Shown in pieces: positions 59,439 through 64,000 of a stretch of DNA of 64,000 bases. A program made the translations under genes and the position numbers. This DNA is from DATFTE01 sp963802575 (lineage in GTDB: Bacteria; Acidobacteriota; Terriglobia; Terriglobales; Acidobacteriaceae): NCBI GenBank assembly GCA_963802575.1, contig CAWDJF010000004.1, positions 62,001 through 126,000 of the forward strand, written 5' to 3'. The notes under the pieces were generated by a model. It was not told where the DNA came from. It did not search any database and worked only from the letters and a program-made list of their open reading frames with translations. The stretch's first letter is position 1. Each line of letters begins with the position of its first letter.

Positions 59439-59722
59439 CTCGTCCTGATTTTGTTCCTTCCGGCTGCGGGAGAAGTCGCTTTTCGTACCAAAACGACACA
59501 ATGTGTCAATCCCTCGCCCCTTGAAATCCGTACTCCAAATAGGGCTTCCTCGAAAAGGTTGCCTGCAACTTATGCCCCTCAAAGGGGTTTGAGGATCTAC
59601 GAGGTTTTTTGGTGGGGTTGTACAGGATGCTCCGGACTGCGGCATTTCAATTGCATGCAACTATCGCAGTTGCCGGTGAGTCTAATAGGCAAGAAGCAAT
59701 CAGGGTCGGAGGTGAAACGGCC
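59439..59722. other. Gap with a CCCC/GGGG hairpin
   Basis: No gene seen. It contains the small hairpin CCCCTCAAAGGGG at 59575-59587, related to those at 8896 and 14180. Confidence 0.4.
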
Positions 59723-59953
59723 ATGAAAGAAAGATTTTCTACCACTGAGTTGACGGCATTGCGGAACGATCTGCTGCAGGGCGGGCTGATCGATTCCCGC
59801 GAAGCAGCGGAACTCTTGCAAGTATTCCTGATGGGCCGCGGCTACGGTGTCTCACCCCAGGCAGCCATGGATGCTGCCAGCCGGGTTGAGATGGCGGGCT
59901 GCGCACTCCCGGTACTTCAACACGAACTGGAGAACCTCGCACTGGTGATGTGA
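59723..59953 (+). CDS. Small conserved-looking protein, function unknown
   Basis: 76 residues from the ATG at 59723, behind GGAGGTGA. All-helical in appearance: FSTTELTALRNDLLQGGLID, SREAAELLQVFLMGRGYGVS, and a final helix MAGCALPVLQHELENLALVM. The strong ribosome site and a terminator 90 bp past its stop support a real gene. No family is recognised. Confidence 0.6.
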   Translation: MKERFSTTELTALRNDLLQGGLIDSREAAELLQVFLMGRGYGVSPQAAMDAASRVEMAGCALPVLQHELENLALVM

Positions 59954-60041
59954 GGGACCCCAGGGTTCGCGGTGACTGTGGGTAGATGAAAATTTTCGGG
60001 GACCTCAGAACCAAGTCGATCCCCGAGAGGTTAGAAAGACC

Positions 60042-60071
60042 AGCCGGGCCAACCAGCCCGGCTTCGTTTTT
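60042..60071 (+). terminator. Rho-independent terminator
   Basis: AGCCGGGC (60042-60049) pairs with GCCCGGCT (60056-60063), followed by TCGTTTTT. It ends the transcript of the small gene at 59723. Confidence 0.88.
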
Positions 60072-60107
60072 GCCCCTATTTGGCTCCTAGATAGAGACTT
60101 TGGGTGG

Positions 60108-60127
60108 CGCAGCGCTTCAGCGCTGCG
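60108..60127 (-). repeat. TGAA-loop hairpin (copy 6, inverted)
   Basis: CGCAGCGC and GCGCTGCG close TTCA on the plus strand (TGAA on the minus). Confidence 0.75.
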
Positions 60128-60175
60128 GTAAGCCTCGAAGATTTTGCCCTTTAGCGCCCGGAGTACCTGACTTCC

Positions 60176-60205
60176 TTGACTAAACACTTCCCGCTTGTGT
60201 AGAAG
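60176..60205 (+). promoter_or_regulatory. Probable promoter of the glycosyltransferase gene
   Basis: TTGACT (60176-60181) and TAGAAG (60200-60205, preceded by TG) with 18 bp between. It lies about 50 bp before the start codon. Confidence 0.5.
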
Positions 60206-60256
60206 TGTGCCATCCATCGATTCAGCCGCTTGGGGACGTCTATCGAGGAAGGACGG

Positions 60257-61510
60257 ATGCTCCCTCAAACCTCCCGCTACCGCACTTGGCTGTGGATGGT
60301 TGTCGTCGCCTTTGCCATCCGCATCGCCGTCGCCGGGTTTCTTTACCCCGAACACCTCAGTCCCGAACGCGACCACTGGAAATTCGCCGGCGAAACCGGA
60401 CGCATCGCCCGCTCTCTCGCCGAAGGCAAAGGTTTCTCCAGCCCCTTCTTTGCCGAAACCGGACCCACCGCTTGGCTGACACCGATATTCCCGTTACTGC
60501 TGGCGGGCGTCTTCAAGATCTTCGGCGTTTACACCACAGCATCGGCGCTGGTGATCCTCGCACTCGATTGCCTGTTCTCGGCCCTTACTTGCATTCCGGT
60601 CTACCTGATTGCGAAAAAGAGTTTTGGCGACAAGGCCGCGCTTTATAGCGGATGGACCTGGGTATTCTTCCCCTACTCCATCTTCTTCGCCGCCGACTTT
60701 ATCTGGGCCACGACACTTTCGGGATTGCTGTTCGCCTGTCTTTTCTTGCTGGTGCTCTATCTGTACGAGTCCTCGAAGATTTCGCTGTGGATTGCCTTTG
60801 GCGCGCTCGCGGGATTCGCCGCGCTCAACGATCCGATCGTCATGTCGGTCGCGCCTTTTCTCGGTGCCTGGTGCTGGTACCGTCGCTACCGCCAGGGAGG
60901 ACGCTGGCTCGCGCTCGGCCTTGCCGCGATTCTGGCAGTGACTGTGACCGTCTCCCCGTGGTTTATCCGCAACTACGAAGTCTTCGGCAAGTTCATTCCT
61001 TTTCGCGGCAATCTCGGATTCGAGTTCTACTGCGGCAACAACGTAGACAGTTGGCATTGGGATCCACCGGGCTACCATCCCTCCGACACCGAACAGGAGT
61101 GGAAGGAGTACCAGCAATTCGGCGAGTTGGGATACATGGCGCGCAAGCGAGATCAGGCGTTCGAATTCATAGGCAGTCATCGCAGCCTCTACGTGACGCA
61201 GACGTTGCGACGCGTCGTCTACATGTGGACCGGCTTTTGGAGTTTCGGCGAGCGCTACCTGAAGGAAGAACCGTTCGACTACGCCAATATTTTCTTCTGC
61301 ACCGCGTTAACGATATTTGCGCTGCTCGGCCTGCGCCAGGCCATTCGCGATGGCACCGGCCCCCCGGCTCCGTACATCCTCGTGTTTCTATTTTTCCCGC
61401 TGGTTTACTACTTGACGCATCCTGAGGACTATTACCGGCGTCCGATTGACCCGCTATTCGTGGCGCTGGGGGTGTATGGGGCGATGGGTCTGCGCATCCG
61501 ACGGAATTAG
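60257..61510 (+). CDS. GT-C fold glycosyltransferase, membrane protein
   Basis: About 417 residues from the ATG at 60257 (AGGAAGG site). It has about nine hydrophobic segments. PERDHWKFAGETGRIA in the first outer loop provides the acidic residues typical of GT-C enzymes (PMT_2 type). GPTAWLTPIFPLLLAG and FFPYSIFFAADFIW follow in the second and third segments. A periplasmic part near NVDSWHWDPPGY and the C-terminal THPEDYYRRPIDPLF are notable. It presumably transfers a sugar from a polyprenyl donor; the acceptor is unknown. It is not closely similar to the protein at 28880-30487. Confidence 0.85.
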   Translation: MLPQTSRYRTWLWMVVVAFAIRIAVAGFLYPEHLSPERDHWKFAGETGRIARSLAEGKGFSSPFFAETGPTAWLTPIFPLLLAGVFKIFGVYTTASALVILALDCLFSALTCIPVYLIAKKSFGDKAALYSGWTWVFFPYSIFFAADFIWATTLSGLLFACLFLLVLYLYESSKISLWIAFGALAGFAALNDPIVMSVAPFLGAWCWYRRYRQGGRWLALGLAAILAVTVTVSPWFIRNYEVFGKFIPFRGNLGFEFYCGNNVDSWHWDPPGYHPSDTEQEWKEYQQFGELGYMARKRDQAFEFIGSHRSLYVTQTLRRVVYMWTGFWSFGERYLKEEPFDYANIFFCTALTIFALLGLRQAIRDGTGPPAPYILVFLFFPLVYYLTHPEDYYRRPIDPLFVALGVYGAMGLRIRRN

Positions 61511-61515
61511 AACTG

Positions 61516-61619
61516 GCAAAGCAGATTCCTCGCTGCGGTCGGAATGACCATTTGTTGGATGGAATTCGTTGGCGCGGGCTTTTGTTGGTGAGACGCGGGC
61601 AGGAGTGCCCGCGCCACAT
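61516..61619. repeat. Composite dispersed repeat (copy 3, diverged)
   Basis: AAAGCAGATTCCTCGCTGCG ... GAGACGCGGGCAGGAGTGCC ... CCACATT, the same order as 5589 and 9039, with a different middle. Confidence 0.8.
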
Positions 61620-61643
61620 TCTTCGGATGACAGAGTGGAAATT

Positions 61644-62894
61644 TTATTCGTAGCGCAGGCTTTCGACCGGATCGAGTTTCGCGGCGCGAGTCGCGGGCAC
61701 GGTTCCAAACAGAATTCCTACCAGGGAGGAAACGACAATCGCGACGATGGCCGACAGGCCCGAGACGGGAAGGCGGTAGTCGGTCAGGAAGCGCACCGAG
61801 TACGGCACAGCCAACCCGATAACCACCCCGATGATGCCACCGCCAACCGAAATCAGAATGGCTTCGGAAAGGAATTGAAAACGAATTTCGCGATTAGTGG
61901 CGCCCAACGCCTTGCGGATTCCAATTTCGCGGATGCGGGCGCTTACCGTCGCCAGCATAATGTTCATGATGCCAATGCCGCTTACCAGCAAAACCACGGC
62001 AGCGACTAACAGCAACATCAACGTCAAAGCATTCGCCGCACGTTCAGCGACAGCTACGAGTTCCGTGAGGTTAGTGACGTTGTAAACCGACTCGGCGCGG
62101 TGGCGCGACTGAATCACCCGCTTGATCTGCTCGGTCGCGTCTGGAACCATCGAAGAATCAGCAAGCGAGAAATAAATCTGCTTCACGGTCACGTTGTCGG
62201 TGAAGTAGCGCGACACCGTATACGGAATCAGCATGGTGCTGTCGGTCACTTCCGACTGCCCGAACGTGTTCACGCGCTCGCGAAAGGTTCCGATGATGAC
62301 GAATGGCAAGCCGTTGAGTTTGATCACCTTGCCGACAGCTTCGTCGTCTGAGCCGTAGAGAATCTTGGCTAGCTTTTCAGTGACGACTCCTACTTTGTTG
62401 TGCGCCTGCGAATCTTGTGCGTCGAAGAACCGGCCCGAGGTGACCACCAGATTCCGCACAATCAGGTATTCGGGATACACCCCGAGAATTTGGATATCGC
62501 GTTCTTTGCCGCCACCCACAGGAACGCGATCGGACATGTTCACAACCGGCGAAGCGGCGACAATCCCGGGAACTTCCGTCTGCGCGGCCTTCAGATCGTC
62601 GATGGTCAGCGGATCGACGGCGGAATTGCCAATGCGCTGTTGCCCGCCTTCGTATTCAGCATAAATCAGGTTGGCCCCGATCGACTGGATCTGATTGAGG
62701 ACGTATTGTTTGCCGGTCAAGCCGATGGTCACCACCAGAATCAAAGAGGCAGTGCCAATCACCATGCCGAGGGCCGTCAGCAGGAAACGAATCTTGTTGC
62801 CGCAGAAAGTTTCGTAGGCGAAGCTGAGAATCTCGCCAGAGACTACGCGACGCGGATGAGGCGTGGCCGACGTTGTGGTGGTGATGGTCGACAT
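61644..62894 (-). CDS. MacB/FtsX-type ABC transporter permease
   Basis: 416 residues. An N-terminal membrane helix (FLLTALGMVIGTASLILVVTIG) precedes a periplasmic MacB_PCD domain of about 230 residues. Three helices follow: NALTLMLLLVAAVVLLVSGIG, GGGIIGVVIGLAVPY and IVAIVVSSLVGILFG. The ARIREIGIRKALGATNREI loop is the FtsX permease signature. It acts with an ATPase in mechanotransmission, usually efflux or lipoprotein handling. No ATPase or adaptor gene is visible in this window, so partners lie beyond or elsewhere. Confidence 0.9.
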   Translation of the reverse strand: MSTITTTTSATPHPRRVVSGEILSFAYETFCGNKIRFLLTALGMVIGTASLILVVTIGLTGKQYVLNQIQSIGANLIYAEYEGGQQRIGNSAVDPLTIDDLKAAQTEVPGIVAASPVVNMSDRVPVGGGKERDIQILGVYPEYLIVRNLVVTSGRFFDAQDSQAHNKVGVVTEKLAKILYGSDDEAVGKVIKLNGLPFVIIGTFRERVNTFGQSEVTDSTMLIPYTVSRYFTDNVTVKQIYFSLADSSMVPDATEQIKRVIQSRHRAESVYNVTNLTELVAVAERAANALTLMLLLVAAVVLLVSGIGIMNIMLATVSARIREIGIRKALGATNREIRFQFLSEAILISVGGGIIGVVIGLAVPYSVRFLTDYRLPVSGLSAIVAIVVSSLVGILFGTVPATRAAKLDPVESLRYE

Positions 62895-63029
62895 CCCGAT
62901 ACAGCTTAGATGCTACCCGTCCGCTGCAAGAGGCGCAATTGACGGGGCAGAACATGGGTGAGGAGGGTATTGTCTTGGGCCATTTTTCCGCGGAATGCAG
63001 CGATCTTTCATTGCACAGACACTTCCACC

Positions 63030-64000
63030 TTGTTAACATTTAACCTTCTGAACAGCGATAGAGACCAATCCAACTCGGCGTTTTCGCCGCATGCTGTCGC
63101 GGAGCCCCCGGAGCAAAAAACTGGGACGCTTGGGCCTGTCGCAAAAGCTCCGCGAGTCGCTTCCAAAATCCGTAACGGATTGATTCTCCTGCTTCTCACG
63201 CTGGCATCGCTGCTGGTGATGGGATACCATCCCGGCGCGGAAGACGCGGAAATCTACCTTCCTGGCATCGAAAAAATTCTCCGGCCCGAGCTGTTTCCCT
63301 TCAATGCGCAGTTTTTTCAGTCCCACGCGCACATGACCCTGTTTCCCAACCTGATCGCGGCGTCGGTACAACTCAGCCAGTTGCCGATTGAAGTTGTGAC
63401 GTTCGGGTGGCAGTTGCTGTCTTTGTTTCTTCTTTTGTGGGCCGCGTGGGAGCTGATGGGAAAGTGCTTTGAAGATACGAAAGCTCGCTGGGCAGGAGTC
63501 GTCTTGCTAGCGGCCTTGTTCACCTTGCCCGTGGCCGGGACTGCGCTCTACATCATGGACCAGTACATCAATCCGCGGAACCTGACGGCGTTCGCGGGAA
63601 TTTTTGCGATTGTCGCGGTGCTGGACCGGAAATATATTCGCGCCGGATTATTTCTGCTGTTTGCGGCGGCAATGCATCCGCTGATGCCGGCTTTTGCAAT
63701 TTTCTACGCGGTCATCCTGGTGTGGATGCGGCGGCGGGACTTCACGAACATCAATTTCGCTGCGGCGTTACCGTTTGCATTCCTATTTCAACCCACGTCA
63801 GCTGCTTATCATCAGGTCGCCACTTCGCATACCTATCACTATTTTCTGCGATGGCAGTGGTACGAAATTCTGGGGGCGGTCGCGCCGCTTGGAATCCTTT
63901 GGGGATTCAGCCGTTTGGCCCGTTCGCGGCAGATGTGGAATGTCGATCTGCTGTGCCGGGCGTTCATGGTGTACGAATCGATTTGTATTGTGGCAGCGGT
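63030..64000 (+). CDS. Multi-pass membrane protein, cut by the window end
   Basis: An open frame runs to the right edge without a stop (about 323 codons seen). After a hydrophilic N-terminus of about 50 residues, the first helix is LILLLLTLASLLVMGY, followed by HPGAEDAEIYLPGIEKIL and at least five more hydrophobic stretches such as VVLLAALFTLPVAGTALYIM and AGLFLLFAAAMHPLMPAF. The start is uncertain: no ATG lies in frame, and TTG at 63030 is a guess. The region between the first helix and the NPRNL-type loop resembles uncharacterised integral membrane proteins with GT-C-like topology, but no motif settles the family. Confidence 0.6.
   Translation, partial: MLTFNLLNSDRDQSNSAFSPHAVAEPPEQKTGTLGPVAKAPRVASKIRNGLILLLLTLASLLVMGYHPGAEDAEIYLPGIEKILRPELFPFNAQFFQSHAHMTLFPNLIAASVQLSQLPIEVVTFGWQLLSLFLLLWAAWELMGKCFEDTKARWAGVVLLAALFTLPVAGTALYIMDQYINPRNLTAFAGIFAIVAVLDRKYIRAGLFLLFAAAMHPLMPAFAIFYAVILVWMRRRDFTNINFAAALPFAFLFQPTSAAYHQVATSHTYHYFLRWQWYEILGAVAPLGILWGFSRLARSRQMWNVDLLCRAFMVYESICIVAA

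Overview
The window looks like part of an Acidobacteriota chromosome, most plausibly class Terriglobia (Koribacter- or Sulfotelmatobacter-like). This is an inference from moderately high GC, many secreted HAF-repeat, TIGR03118 and lactonase-type beta-propeller proteins, a fused aroD-aroE gene, and dense families of small dispersed hairpin repeats. No rRNA, tRNA or CRISPR array was seen. Both ends cut through genes: a minus-strand secreted protein at 1-748 and a plus-strand membrane protein from about 63030 to the end.

Layout. 1-5.6 kb: aroDE, an orphan gas-vesicle GvpL/F-like gene, a possible structured RNA with a strong terminator, and an M28 peptidase. 5.6-15.4 kb: an accessory stretch rich in dispersed repeats, with a truncated antitoxin, two HAF-repeat proteins, an HxlR regulator, a DinB-like protein, a frameshifted secreted protein, a lactonase-like propeller, dksA-like and TPR genes, and an aldo/keto reductase. 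15.4-19.1 kb: an IS110-type insertion, a DUF6968-like gene, a sigma-factor-like protein lacking regions 3 and 4, and a Phd/VapC toxin-antitoxin pair. 19.2-24.6 kb: a putative metallopeptidase-like protein, a giant FG-GAP/Ig secreted protein and a membrane protein. 24.7-30.5 kb: a periplasmic molybdenum hydroxylase (iron-sulfur and molybdopterin subunits) translationally coupled to a GH5 glycosidase, then a NIPSNAP protein and a GT-C glycosyltransferase.

30.5-38.8 kb: a SAM-I riboswitch controls thrC, a MoaD/ThiS-like sulfur carrier and hom, joining the aspartate family of amino acids to S-adenosylmethionine sensing. It is followed by a universal stress protein and a tetR-hlyD-ABC-ABC2 efflux operon with overlapping genes. 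38.8-41.8 kb: the yceD-rpmF-plsX-fabD lipid/ribosome cluster on the minus strand. 41.8-44.6 kb: an accessory island with unrecognised small genes and two copies (one intact, one internally deleted) of a REP-associated tyrosine transposase element with exact 44-bp inverted repeats. 44.6-51.5 kb: a SIMPL protein, ddl (frameshifted), a TIGR03118 protein, a FitAB-type toxin-antitoxin pair, a sedolisin and an arginase. 51.5-62.9 kb: GxxExxY protein, asnS (frameshifted), a TIM-barrel epimerase, ggt, an HtrA protease, coaE, folD, a Trm112-like protein, a small conserved protein, a GT-C glycosyltransferase and a MacB-like permease.

Three signals deserve most attention. The first is the SAM-riboswitch operon containing a sulfur carrier whose Gly-Gly is followed by a 15-residue tail. 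The second is a family of six hairpins whose 8-bp stems differ by compensatory changes while the TGAA loop is invariant. The third is the RAYT element pair. At least five single-base frameshifts, four of them in the normally essential genes ddl and asnS, suggest residual sequencing errors rather than gene decay.
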